DNA from: an uncultured Leucobacter sp.
GTDB taxonomy: Bacteria > Actinomycetota > Actinomycetes > Actinomycetales > Microbacteriaceae
NCBI GenBank assembly: GCA_937872275.1
Contig: CALMSE010000198.1
Span: forward strand, 1-6,765
DNA: 6,765 nucleotides
Direction: 5' to 3'
The notes below the pieces were generated by a model that saw only the letters and a program-made list of their open reading frames with translations, had not been told where the DNA came from and ran no database searches. Below, piece after piece: positions 1-6,176 of this stretch (position 1 is the first letter of the stretch; every line of letters begins with the position of its first letter). The translations under genes were made by a program, and so were the position numbers.

Positions 1-437
1 GATGCGATCCCCTGCGCGCTGAGCAGGTCGGCGATCCACTCGTACTCCTCCATGGCGATGCCGGCGCCGTCGCCGTTGCGGTCGACGTCGCCCGTGCCGC
101 CGGCGATGACGGCGGCGGCCACCGGGCGGCTCGGGTCGATCGGTCCGCGGAAACTGGCATGGAAGGCGATGTCACCGCTGAAGAAGGTCACGTCGGCATC
201 GTCCTGGATGGTGAGGCATTCGACGGCGGCACCCGCGGGCGCCGGGGCCGCGACGATGCCGGATCCGGCTGCGACCAGGAAGGCGATGGCGAGGATCGCG
301 CCTGCGCGCCGCGGCCGGCGCGGGCCGCCGAGCAGCACGACGATTCCCGCGACGAGGAGGAGGATGAGCGCGGTGATCAGCGCGACGACGAGCGGATCGG
401 AACCGGTCGACGGTAGACAATCCTGCAGGCCAGGCAT
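1..437 (-). CDS. Probable membrane-anchored alpha/beta hydrolase, N-terminal part (C-terminus beyond the window)
   Basis: About 145 N-terminal residues are visible; the gene runs off the left edge. The chosen ATG at 437-435 follows a purine-rich AGAAAGGGG stretch that can act as ribosome binding site; GTG at 443 and CTG at 440 are in-frame alternatives. Residues 8-12 read LPSTG, followed by a hydrophobic segment (about 16-37) and a basic GGPRRPRR stretch (38-44), which together have the layout of a sortase sorting signal. A second hydrophobic segment (about 46-64) ends in an AxA-like PAPAGA region and resembles a signal peptide. The exported part starts near residue 70. Residues 106-145 (AAAVIAGGTGDVDRNGDG, then YEWIADLLSAQGIA) resemble the first strand and oxyanion region of alpha/beta hydrolases of the GSGPxDRDGN type. 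The nucleophile elbow and the rest of the triad are not in view, so substrate and activity are unknown. Positive charges between the two segments predict that both ends face outward. It lies downstream of hisI but probably has its own promoter. Confidence 0.68.
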   Translation of the reverse strand, partial: MPGLQDCLPSTGSDPLVVALITALILLLVAGIVVLLGGPRRPRRAGAILAIAFLVAAGSGIVAAPAPAGAAVECLTIQDDADVTFFSGDIAFHASFRGPIDPSRPVAAAVIAGGTGDVDRNGDGAGIAMEEYEWIADLLSAQGIA

Positions 438-459
438 CAGCACCCCCCCCTTTCTCGAA

Positions 460-465
460 ACACTA
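460..465 (-). promoter_or_regulatory. Putative extended -10 promoter for the hydrolase gene
   Basis: On the minus strand the 83-base gap after hisI contains TGCTAGTGT, which fits an extended -10 element (TGnTAnnnT) with hexamer TAGTGT. Transcription would start near 453, giving a leader of roughly 15 bases that contains the AAAGGGGGGGG ribosome-binding region. No good -35 hexamer is seen 16-18 bases upstream. The assignment is inferred from motif and position only. Confidence 0.4.
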
Positions 466-520
466 GCATCGGAGGCGGGAGCGACTGCGACGGACTCGAG
501 CGCTTCGGCCGTGCGGCGGC

Positions 521-877
521 TCAGCCTTCGACGATCCCGTTCACCGCGGGGAGCTCCCGATCGGTGAAGCAGCTGCGAGTTCCCGTGTGGCAGGCGGCGC
601 CCAGCTGGATCACGCGCACGAGCAGGGTGTCGCCGTCGCAGTCCACCGCCACCGAGCGCACGTACTGCCGGTGCCCCGAGGTGTCGCCCTTGCGCCAGTA
701 CTCCCCGCGCGAGCGCGACCAGAAGGTCACGCGGCCCTCGGTGAGCGTGCGCCGCACGGCTTCGCGATCCATCCAGGCGAGCATGAGCACCTCGCCCGAC
801 TCGTCATCCTGCACGATCGCGGGCAGGAGCCCGTCGGCGTCGAAGGAGAGCTGATCGAGGGCGGATTCGGCGTTCAC
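521..877 (-). CDS. hisI: Phosphoribosyl-AMP cyclohydrolase HisI
   Basis: HisI hydrolyses the adenine ring of phosphoribosyl-AMP to give ProFAR precursor, the third step of histidine synthesis, in the cytoplasm. The 118-residue protein is a usual length for a monofunctional HisI. Family motifs appear in order: [10 protein letters not shown] (31-40), [19 protein letters not shown] (51-69), the acidic metal site VDCDGD (78-83, Asp79, Asp81 and Asp83) and [12 protein letters not shown] (93-104). Cys80, Cys96 and Cys103 match the three zinc-binding cysteines of the family. The start is GTG at 877-875, because the frame begins at the expected point and a TANNNT box lies exactly six bases before it. 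It is the last his gene of this cluster, 29 bases after hisF, and HisE is encoded separately, as is normal in Actinobacteria. All key residues seem intact. Confidence 0.97.
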   Translation of the reverse strand: MNAESALDQLSFDADGLLPAIVQDDESGEVLMLAWMDREAVRRTLTEGRVTFWSRSRGEYWRKGDTSGHRQYVRSVAVDCDGDTLLVRVIQLGAACHTGTRSCFTDRELPAVNGIVEG

Positions 878-883
878 CGTCCC

Positions 884-889
884 AGCCTA
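884..889 (-). promoter_or_regulatory. Putative -10 box for leaderless hisI transcript
   Basis: In the 29-base hisF-hisI gap the minus strand reads TAGGCT, then GGGACG, then the GTG start of hisI. A TANNNT hexamer six bases from the start codon is the arrangement seen for leaderless mRNAs in Actinobacteria. No convincing Shine-Dalgarno sequence or -35 box is present. If active, it would let hisI be transcribed apart from hisF. Confidence 0.45.
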
Positions 890-906
890 GCCCGTGCGGT
901 CGCGGC

Positions 907-1668
907 TCAGCGCACCGGATAGCCCGCTTCGGCGATCGCCCGCTTCACCTGGCCCACCGTGAAGACGCCGTCGTGGAACACCGAGGCGGCGAGCACCGCG
1001 TCGGCACCGGCCGCGATGGCAGGGGCGAAATGCGAGAGCTCTCCCGCGCCACCGGAGGCGATCACCGGCACCCGGGCGATCCCGCGCACGAGCGCGGTGA
1101 GCTCGAGGTCGAAGCCCGCGCGCGTGCCGTCGGCGTCCATGGAGTTGACGAGCAGCTCGCCCGCGCCCCGATCCACCGCCTCGCGGCACCATTCGAGCGC
1201 ATCGAGATCGGTCTCGCGCTTGCCGCCGTGGGTCGTCACCACGAAGCCGCTCGGGGTACGGGGCGAGCGCTTCACGTCGAGCGAGAGCACGAGCACCTGC
1301 GAGCCGAAGCGAGCGGCGATCTCGCCGATGACCGCGGGGCGCGCGATAGCGCCGCTGTTGATGCCGACCTTGTCGGCGCCGACCCCGAGAAGACGCGCGA
1401 CGTCGTCGACCTCCCGCACGCCTCCACCGACGGTGAGCGGGATGAAGACCTGCTCCGCGGTGCGACGCACCACCTCGTAGGTGGTGCTGCGGTCGTCGAG
1501 CGTCGCGGTGACATCGAGGAAGGTGAGCTCGTCGGCCCCCTGCTCCGCGTAGCGAGCGGCGAGCTCGACGGGGTCGCCGGCGTCGCGGAGGTTCAGGAAG
1601 TTGACGCCCTTCACCACGCGGCCCCCGGCCACGTCGAGACAGGGAATGACGCGCACCGCGACGGTCAT
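907..1668 (-). CDS. hisF: Imidazole glycerol phosphate synthase cyclase subunit HisF
   Basis: HisF is the (beta/alpha)8-barrel cyclase subunit. With the glutaminase HisH (not in this window) it uses ammonia and PRFAR to make imidazole glycerol phosphate and AICAR. The 253-residue length is typical. Visible landmarks are [18 protein letters not shown] at the N-terminus with the catalytic Asp12, LTVGGGVR (78-85) phosphate-binding loop, SLDVKR with the second catalytic Asp131, NSMDADGT (175-181) and ASGGAG (204-209), the C-terminal phosphate-binding half. The two half-barrel repeats are therefore complete. ATG at 1668-1666 is preceded by a GGGGG ribosome-binding stretch that overlaps the hisG stop region; only nine bases separate hisG and hisF, so the two are cotranscribed. 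Nothing about the protein looks degraded. Confidence 0.98.
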   Translation of the reverse strand: MTVAVRVIPCLDVAGGRVVKGVNFLNLRDAGDPVELAARYAEQGADELTFLDVTATLDDRSTTYEVVRRTAEQVFIPLTVGGGVREVDDVARLLGVGADKVGINSGAIARPAVIGEIAARFGSQVLVLSLDVKRSPRTPSGFVVTTHGGKRETDLDALEWCREAVDRGAGELLVNSMDADGTRAGFDLELTALVRGIARVPVIASGGAGELSHFAPAIAAGADAVLAASVFHDGVFTVGQVKRAIAEAGYPVR

Positions 1669-1677
1669 GGCGACCCC

Positions 1678-2517
1678 CTACAGCCTGGCGGCGTGGATCG
1701 CCGTGACGAGGATCGCGCGGGCGCCGATGTCGGCCAGCCGATCCATGACCTCGTTCGCGTCGTCGGCGGGGATCATCACGCGCACGGCCACCCAGCCGTC
1801 CTCGCGCAGCGGAGACACGGTCGGCGACTCGATGCCGCCGGCGACCTCGATCGCGGCGGAGAGCCGCGACTCCTCGAGGTCGTACTCGACCATCACGAAC
1901 TTGCGCGCGACGAGCACGCCGCGCAGGCGCCGCAGCAGGCGATCGACGCCGTCGTGGCGCTTCGGGCCGCCGATCAGCACCGCGGTCGACTCGAGGATGA
2001 CGGGGCCGAAGATCTCGAGCCCCGCGGAGGCGAGGGTCGCCCCGGTCGAGACCACATCGGCGACCGCGTCGGCCACGCCGAGCTGCACCGCCGATTCGAC
2101 CGCTCCGTCGAGCTTCACCGTGATCGCCTCGATCCCGCGCTGCCGCAGGAAGTCGTCGACGAGCTTCGGGTAGCTGGTCGCCACGCGCCGTCCCGCGAGC
2201 CGCTCGAGATCGGCGAAGGCGCCGGCGGGCGCCGCGAAGCGGAAGGTCGAGTCGCCGAAGTCGAGATGGGCGATCTCCCGGGCCTCCGAGCCCGAGTCGA
2301 GCAGCAGGTCGCGCCCGGTGATGCCGACGTCGAGCGCGCCCGAGCCCACGTAGGTCGCGATGTCGCGCGGGCGCAGGTAGAAGAACTCGACATCGTTCCG
2401 GGTATCGCGGTGCACGAGCTTGCGGCTGTCGCGCCGCCCGCTGTAGCCGGCCTCGGCGAGCATCTCGGCGGCGATTTCGGAGAGCGAGCCCTTGTTGGGT
2501 ACCGCTACGCGGAGCAT
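1678..2517 (-). CDS. hisG: ATP phosphoribosyltransferase HisG, long form
   Basis: HisG condenses ATP with PRPP to form phosphoribosyl-ATP, the committed and feedback-regulated first step of histidine synthesis. The 279-residue protein is the long form, which acts without HisZ. It begins MLRVAVPNKGSLSE, the usual family start. GSGALDVGITGRDLL (58-72) belongs to the periplasmic-binding-protein-like catalytic domain, and ADVVSTGATL (153-162) is the PRPP-binding loop. Residues from about 205 to 279 (VMVEYDLEE onwards, including GGIESPTVSPL and WVAVRVMIP) form the C-terminal ACT-like domain known in this family to bind histidine, so feedback inhibition is expected. ATG at 2517-2515 has a good AGAAGGA ribosome binding site eight bases upstream. 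It lies 14 bases after hisE and nine before hisF, clearly in one operon. Confidence 0.98.
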   Translation of the reverse strand: MLRVAVPNKGSLSEIAAEMLAEAGYSGRRDSRKLVHRDTRNDVEFFYLRPRDIATYVGSGALDVGITGRDLLLDSGSEAREIAHLDFGDSTFRFAAPAGAFADLERLAGRRVATSYPKLVDDFLRQRGIEAITVKLDGAVESAVQLGVADAVADVVSTGATLASAGLEIFGPVILESTAVLIGGPKRHDGVDRLLRRLRGVLVARKFVMVEYDLEESRLSAAIEVAGGIESPTVSPLREDGWVAVRVMIPADDANEVMDRLADIGARAILVTAIHAARL

Positions 2518-2531
2518 GGAGTGGTCCTTCT

Positions 2532-2795
2532 TCAGAGGTATCGGTAGACGTCTTCGAGCTTCAGCCCTTTGGCGAGCATCAGCACCTGCAGGTGGTAGAG
2601 CAACTGGCTGATCTCTTCGGCGCAGGCTGCTTCGCCCTCGTATTCGGCCGCCATCCAGACCTCGGCCGCCTCCTCGACGATCTTCTTCCCGATGGCATGC
2701 ACGCCCGAGTCCAGGCGCGCGACGGTGTCGCTGCCCGCTGGTCGCGTCTCGGCCTTCTCGCTCAGCTCGGCGAAGAGCTCGTCGAATGTCTTCAC
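2532..2795 (-). CDS. hisE: Phosphoribosyl-ATP pyrophosphatase HisE
   Basis: HisE removes pyrophosphate from phosphoribosyl-ATP, the second step of histidine synthesis. With a GTG start at 2795-2793 the protein has 87 residues and begins (f)[11 protein letters not shown], exactly where actinobacterial HisE proteins begin. The all-alpha MazG-like fold is shown by [15 protein letters not shown] (37-50), whose clustered glutamates bind magnesium, and [19 protein letters not shown] (60-78). The open frame continues well upstream, but those residues do not resemble HisE and run through the intergenic hairpins. A TTG three codons upstream is a weaker alternative start. There is no clear Shine-Dalgarno sequence; instead a TAGCAT box lies eight bases before the GTG, suggesting a leaderless or nearly leaderless mRNA. 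It is the first gene of the his cluster. Confidence 0.96.
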   Translation of the reverse strand: MKTFDELFAELSEKAETRPAGSDTVARLDSGVHAIGKKIVEEAAEVWMAAEYEGEAACAEEISQLLYHLQVLMLAKGLKLEDVYRYL

Positions 2796-2803
2796 GTTGA
2801 CCA

Positions 2804-2809
2804 ATGCTA
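2804..2809 (-). promoter_or_regulatory. Putative -10 box for the hisE-G-F-I operon
   Basis: The minus strand reads TAGCAT, eight bases, then the hisE GTG. The hexamer matches TANNNT and its distance to the start codon would place transcription initiation at or one or two bases before the start. No clear -35 hexamer is visible in the C-rich stretch upstream. The location just after two hairpins supports an independent his promoter. Confidence 0.45.
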
Positions 2810-2847
2810 TCGGGTTCGCGGGAGGGATCGTGGCGCTCGGCGCGTGT

Positions 2848-2865
2848 GCGAGGCCGCGGCCTCGC
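2848..2865 (-). terminator. Perfect GC palindrome between rpe and hisE, possible terminator hairpin
   Basis: GCGAGGCCGCGGCCTCGC is an 18-base perfect palindrome that can fold as a seven-pair stem with a four-base loop. It is the second of two hairpins after the rpe stop and lies upstream of the hisE promoter. There is no following T-run, so it would be a U-less actinobacterial-type terminator or an RNA-end stabiliser; alternatively it could be a binding site for a dimeric protein. Confidence 0.45.
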
Positions 2866-2868
2866 GAA

Positions 2869-2894
2869 GCGTCGATCCGCATGCAGATCGACGC
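2869..2894 (-). terminator. Hairpin directly after the rpe stop codon, probable rpe terminator
   Basis: GCGTCGATC at 2869-2877 and GATCGACGC at 2886-2894 are perfect inverted repeats of nine bases around an eight-base loop. The structure begins four bases after the rpe stop on the minus strand. No T-run follows, but a second GC palindrome sits three bases further on, so the pair looks like a tandem terminator separating rpe from hisE. Confidence 0.5.
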
Positions 2895-2898
2895 ACGC

Positions 2899-3561
2899 TC
2901 AGTGTCGATGGTTCGCTGCGGCAAGCCGCAGCTCGGCGATCCGCTCCTCGGGCACCCCGCCGTAGACCGCGGAGCCCGCGACGAAGGTGTCGGCCCCGGC
3001 CTCGGCGGCGATGCCGATCGTGTCGACGGTGATGCCGCCGTCGACCTGCAGCCACACGTCGAGCCCGAGGCGGGCCTTCGCCTCCGCCACACGACGCAGC
3101 TTCGGCATCATGTCGGCCATGAACGACTGCCCGCCGAAACCGGGCTCCACGGTCATCACGAGCAGCTGGTCGAACTCGGGCAGCAGCTCGAGATACGGCT
3201 CGGGGTCGGTTCCGGGTTTCAGCGCGATGCCGGCCCGGGCACCGATCTCGCGGATCCTGCGGGCGAGAGCCACCGGATCCGCAGCGGCCTCTGCGTGGAA
3301 GGTCACCGAGAACGCGCCGAGCTCCGCATAGCCCGGGGCCCACCGATCCGCGTCGGAGATCATGAGGTGCACGTCGAGCGGGATCGGGGAGACCGCCTGA
3401 ATGCGCTCGACGATCGGCGGCCCCATCGTCAGGTTCGGGACGAAGTGGTTGTCCATCACGTCGACGTGCACGAGGTCGGCGGTCGCGATCCGCTCGAGCT
3501 CTGCCTGCAGGTTCACGAAGTCGGCGGAGAGGATGCTCGGGTTGATGCGCTGCGCGGTCAC
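2899..3561 (-). CDS. rpe: Ribulose-phosphate 3-epimerase
   Basis: Rpe interconverts D-ribulose 5-phosphate and D-xylulose 5-phosphate in the pentose phosphate pathway. The 220-residue TIM-barrel protein has the normal length. It starts with [10 protein letters not shown] (6-15), and the metal site is visible: His32 and Asp34 in [13 protein letters not shown], His65 in DVHLM, and Asp174 in [16 protein letters not shown] (138-147) and VAGSAVYGG (194-202) are the phosphate-binding loops. The start is GTG at 3561-3559; a TAGAAT box lies six bases upstream and the GAGAG before the GTG is too close to be an ordinary ribosome binding site. It is transcribed toward hisE but two hairpins separate them. 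In several actinobacteria rpe lies next to rsmB; here two genes lie between them. Confidence 0.97.
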   Translation of the reverse strand: MTAQRINPSILSADFVNLQAELERIATADLVHVDVMDNHFVPNLTMGPPIVERIQAVSPIPLDVHLMISDADRWAPGYAELGAFSVTFHAEAAADPVALARRIREIGARAGIALKPGTDPEPYLELLPEFDQLLVMTVEPGFGGQSFMADMMPKLRRVAEAKARLGLDVWLQVDGGITVDTIGIAAEAGADTFVAGSAVYGGVPEERIAELRLAAANHRH

Positions 3562-3567
3562 CTCTCG

Positions 3568-3573
3568 ATTCTA
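3568..3573 (-). promoter_or_regulatory. Putative -10 box for leaderless rpe transcript
   Basis: The minus strand reads TAGAAT, CGAGAG, then the GTG of rpe. This is a strong TANNNT -10 match with six bases to the start codon, so transcription would begin at the start codon itself. No -35 hexamer can be recognised in the G/C-only stretch upstream. The 62-base gap to the divergent plus-strand gene also holds that gene's own -10 box. Confidence 0.55.
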
Positions 3574-3611
3574 GGAGATCGGCGGGGGCGCCCGCGCCCG
3601 CCGCGCTCTCA

Positions 3612-3617
3612 TAGGAT
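3612..3617 (+). promoter_or_regulatory. Putative -10 box for the divergent membrane protein gene
   Basis: The plus strand reads TAGGAT, GGGGCC, then the ATG at 3624. The hexamer fits TANNNT with six bases to the start codon, the same geometry as in front of rpe, hisI and the exporter. AGGATGGGG could alternatively serve as a ribosome binding site on a longer transcript. No -35 hexamer is evident. Confidence 0.5.
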
Positions 3618-3623
3618 GGGGCC

Positions 3624-4781
3624 ATGTCCGAGCAGCAGGATGAGCAGCACCGACCGCCGGTCCCCCAGTACGGGCCGCCGCCTCCCGGCACCCCGTACTC
3701 CCAGACGCCGTTCGGCACCCCGCTTCCTCCGGCCCCCGCGGGCCCCCCGCGGCAGGGCGGTCTCCCCACCGGAGCGATCATCGGGATCGTGGCCGGCGCG
3801 GTCGGGCTCGTGCTGGTGCTGATGGTCGCGCTGGGCTTCGGCGCGCTCAACGCGCTGCGCCCGGCGCTCGCGCCTCCGGATCGGGATCCCGCGCCGACGC
3901 CTGCGCCCGACGCCGCAGGGGCGGCCCTGGCTGTGGAGGGCTATCTGCACGCCCTCGCCGACGGCGACGCCGAGGCCGCGCTCGAGTACCTCTGGGTCGA
4001 GGAGGGGCAGGGTCTGCTCCTCACCGACGAGGTGCTCGAGGTCTCGTCGCGGCTCGCGCCCATCACCTCCATCGAGGTGGGAACCGGCTCGGCGGGCTTC
4101 GAGGACTACGGGGTCTCCGTCCCCGTCTCCTTCAAACTCGGCGACCAACGGGTCGAACGCGAATTCGAGCTCTGGGAGGCCTCGGACGGCTGGGAGATCT
4201 TCGACGGGCTCGTACCGGTCTGGTTCGACGGCCTCACGGGCCTCGACCCGACGGTGAACGGGGTCGCCGCAGAGGGATACCTGCCGGTCTTCCCGGGCGT
4301 CTACGAGGTCGTCATCGACAACGACTACCTCGCGCTCGACCTGCCGGAGGGCCGGGTCCGCCTCGCCACCGACGACGACTCCTACGATCTCACCGCGGTT
4401 CCGGTCGTGCCGACCGAGCTGGGCGACACGACCTTCCGCTCGCTCGTGCGCGCCTCGCTCGACGAGTGCCTGGCGATGACCTCGCTCACGACCCCCTGCG
4501 GCTTCGACGTGTCGGCGACCACCACTGGCTCAGCCGGCGACCGGATCGTCGAGGGATCGGTGCGGCGCGAGCTCACCCAGGCGGGCCGGGACGCCTTCGA
4601 CGCGCTCACGATCGAGCAGGACTACGACCCGCCCACCGCGATGACCACGTGGGACTACTTCCCGGTACGCGCCACGGCGCAGCTCGCGAACGGCGGCACG
4701 GCGGAGGTGCAGGCCTCTCCCATGCGCTACCCGCAGGTCGACTTCGCGGCCGCGCAGCCGCGCGTCGAGTGGGTCGACTGA
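3624..4781 (+). CDS. Single-pass membrane protein with proline-rich cytoplasmic tail and exported domain, function unknown
   Basis: I do not recognise a named family for this 385-residue protein. Residues 1-49 are hydrophilic and rich in proline, glycine and glutamine (PQYGPPPPGTPY and similar), as in many actinobacterial membrane proteins. Residues 50-72 form one transmembrane segment (AIIGIVAGAVGLVLVLMVAL core), without a cleavage site. The rest, from about 80, should lie outside the membrane and is strongly acidic. Residues 97-140 (AVEGYLHALADGDAEAALEYL) resemble the first helices of an NTF2-like or DUF4878-type domain. Residues 215-385 form a second beta-rich region. Cys282 and Cys292 are the only cysteines and may form a disulfide, which fits export. 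A short FDGL repeat occurs at 193-196 and 201-204. It is the only plus-strand gene here, divergent from rpe and convergent with the exporter. The ATG start is supported by an upstream TAGGAT box. The reading frame is secure; the role is unknown. Confidence 0.9.
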   Translation: MSEQQDEQHRPPVPQYGPPPPGTPYSQTPFGTPLPPAPAGPPRQGGLPTGAIIGIVAGAVGLVLVLMVALGFGALNALRPALAPPDRDPAPTPAPDAAGAALAVEGYLHALADGDAEAALEYLWVEEGQGLLLTDEVLEVSSRLAPITSIEVGTGSAGFEDYGVSVPVSFKLGDQRVEREFELWEASDGWEIFDGLVPVWFDGLTGLDPTVNGVAAEGYLPVFPGVYEVVIDNDYLALDLPEGRVRLATDDDSYDLTAVPVVPTELGDTTFRSLVRASLDECLAMTSLTTPCGFDVSATTTGSAGDRIVEGSVRRELTQAGRDAFDALTIEQDYDPPTAMTTWDYFPVRATAQLANGGTAEVQASPMRYPQVDFAAAQPRVEWVD

Positions 4782-4787
4782 GACTTC

Positions 4788-6176
4788 TCAGGCGGCCTGC
4801 TCCGGGTGCGGATCCGCCGCCGGCGACGGCGCCGGATCCGCATCGGCGTAACTGCGGCTCAGCCTGCGATAGGTCGGCGTGAGCAGGGCCAGCAGGGCGA
4901 TGACCGTCGTGACGATGCCCGCCCAGAGGAAGATGAGGGCGATGCCCCGGCTCTCGCCCTCGCCCAGCAGCCACTTCCAGCTCTGCTCCCCCTCGCCGTC
5001 ACGCATGTAGGGCACGATCCAGAACTCGGCGATCGGGGCGATCAGCAGCGAGGTGATGGGGGCCGCGGCCGCCTCGAAGGTCATCGCGAGCCCGAACACC
5101 CGGCCCTGCTTCTCGAAGGGCACCACGCGTTGGATCACGGTCTGCTCGGCCGCCTCGATCGCGGGCATCAACAGCATGAAGAGCCAGATGCCCGCGATGA
5201 AGAGCCACGCCCACTCGCGGATCGCGACCACCGAGCCGATCACCCCGAGCACGGCCACCAGCACGAGCATGGTCCGCACCGGATTGGCGCCGAGGCCCCA
5301 CTTGGCGACGACCGCCCCGCCGACGATGAAGCCCGTGCCCGCGAGCCCGAAGACGATGCCCCAGATCTCGACCGGGAACATGGTGAGCCCGTAGGGGTCG
5401 AGCAAGGCCATGTATACGCCGCTGGCGAAGTTGTTGAAGGTCGTGAACATGATCAACCCCAGCAGGCCGGGCACCGCGAGGATCGCGATCATGCCGCCGC
5501 GGAAATCGACCGCGCTGCGGTTCGGGTCGTGCGCGATCTCCCGCTCCGGGATGCGGAGCATGAGCAGGTGCACGATGGGGAGCGCGGTGGCCACGACCGC
5601 GATGATCATGGTGGCGCCCATCCCGAGCATGCCGATGGAGATGCCGCTGAAGACGCTCGTCACGATGAAGCTCAGGCCCTGCACCGTGCCGACGAGGCCG
5701 TTCGCGTTCGCATGACGCTCGGGGGGCACGAGCAGCGTCACGGTGGTCGAGAGCGCAAGGCCGCGCAGCAGCTCGACCACGCAGCCCGCGAGCAGCACGA
5801 CGGTGAAGATCCAGAACCACGGGCGGTCGAGGGCGAGCAGCGACTCCGCGGGCACGACGAAGAAGATCGCGGTGCCGATGACGAAGGCTGCCATCGAGAA
5901 CCAGGCCGATGCCAGCATGACCCGGCGCTTGCGGTAGCGATCCACCAGCGAGCCGAACCACATCGAGCACAGGGCGAGGAGGATCATGTAGGCCCCGCCG
6001 AGGATGCCCGTCGCGAGGATGCTGCGCGTCTCGAGGTACACCCAGAAGACCACCGCGAACCAGAGGAAGTTCGTCGTGAGGCCGGCGATCCCCGTGTTCA
6101 CGAGCACGTGCACGAAGGTGCGCCAGCCGCCCGGCGGCGGCGCGGAGGCAGGAGATGCTTGCGGCGCTGCGTTCAC
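4788..6176 (-). CDS. Major facilitator superfamily transporter, probable drug or metabolite exporter
   Basis: The 462-residue protein has about 12 hydrophobic segments between residues 21 and 433, with a central hydrophilic loop near 209-226, as expected for an MFS carrier in the cytoplasmic membrane. GSLVDRYRKRRVM (75-87) is the MFS signature loop between helices 2 and 3. PPERHANANGLVGTVQG (151-167) and FEKQGRVFGLAMTFE (354-368) resemble the MefA-like/MFS_3 efflux branch, which makes proton-driven export likely; the substrate cannot be read from sequence. A loop near 391-410 is acidic (DGEGEQSWKW), and the C-terminal tail is rich in Ala, Pro and Asp. I chose GTG at 6176-6174, which overlaps the rsmB TGA as GTGA; an ATG 23 codons upstream would add a basic, non-membrane extension inside rsmB. 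A TACGCT box lies six bases before the GTG. Translational coupling to rsmB is also possible. Confidence 0.9.
   Translation of the reverse strand: MNAAPQASPASAPPPGGWRTFVHVLVNTGIAGLTTNFLWFAVVFWVYLETRSILATGILGGAYMILLALCSMWFGSLVDRYRKRRVMLASAWFSMAAFVIGTAIFFVVPAESLLALDRPWFWIFTVVLLAGCVVELLRGLALSTTVTLLVPPERHANANGLVGTVQGLSFIVTSVFSGISIGMLGMGATMIIAVVATALPIVHLLMLRIPEREIAHDPNRSAVDFRGGMIAILAVPGLLGLIMFTTFNNFASGVYMALLDPYGLTMFPVEIWGIVFGLAGTGFIVGGAVVAKWGLGANPVRTMLVLVAVLGVIGSVVAIREWAWLFIAGIWLFMLLMPAIEAAEQTVIQRVVPFEKQGRVFGLAMTFEAAAAPITSLLIAPIAEFWIVPYMRDGEGEQSWKWLLGEGESRGIALIFLWAGIVTTVIALLALLTPTYRRLSRSYADADPAPSPAADPHPEQAA
4808..4841. terminator. Imperfect palindrome near the convergent gene ends, possible bidirectional terminator
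   Basis: GCGGATCCG at 4808-4816 and CGGATCCGC at 4833-4841 are perfect inverted repeats. Inside, after one C/C mismatch, CGCC and GGCG pair again around a six-base loop; outside, a T-A pair extends the stem. The hairpin starts 27 bases after the stop of the plus-strand gene and lies within the last codons of the exporter, in its Ala-Pro-Asp tail. There is no T-run. It could stop plus-strand transcripts from the membrane protein gene, or simply result from repeated GATCCG codons. Confidence 0.35.

Noticed and set aside
172..420. An 82-codon minus-strand open frame in the left-edge region
   Set aside because: Its product is an Arg/Pro-rich sequence without features, while the neighbouring minus-strand frame gives two hydrophobic segments and an alpha/beta hydrolase motif and stays open to the window edge.
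438..520. Possible terminator after hisI
   Set aside because: The gap has short complementary pieces (GAGC, GCCG, CGGC) but no convincing stem, so I do not call one.
973..2547. A 524-codon open frame on the plus strand, antisense to hisF and hisG
   Set aside because: Its product is an Arg/Asp/His/Gly-rich low-complexity sequence with no domain, and it lies opposite two unmistakable his genes. Long antisense open frames are expected in high-G+C DNA.
2796..3092. Upstream extension of the hisE frame to an ATG at 3092
   Set aside because: The extension would overlap rpe and run through both hairpins, and its residues are not HisE-like. With GTG at 2795 the protein has the normal 87 residues.
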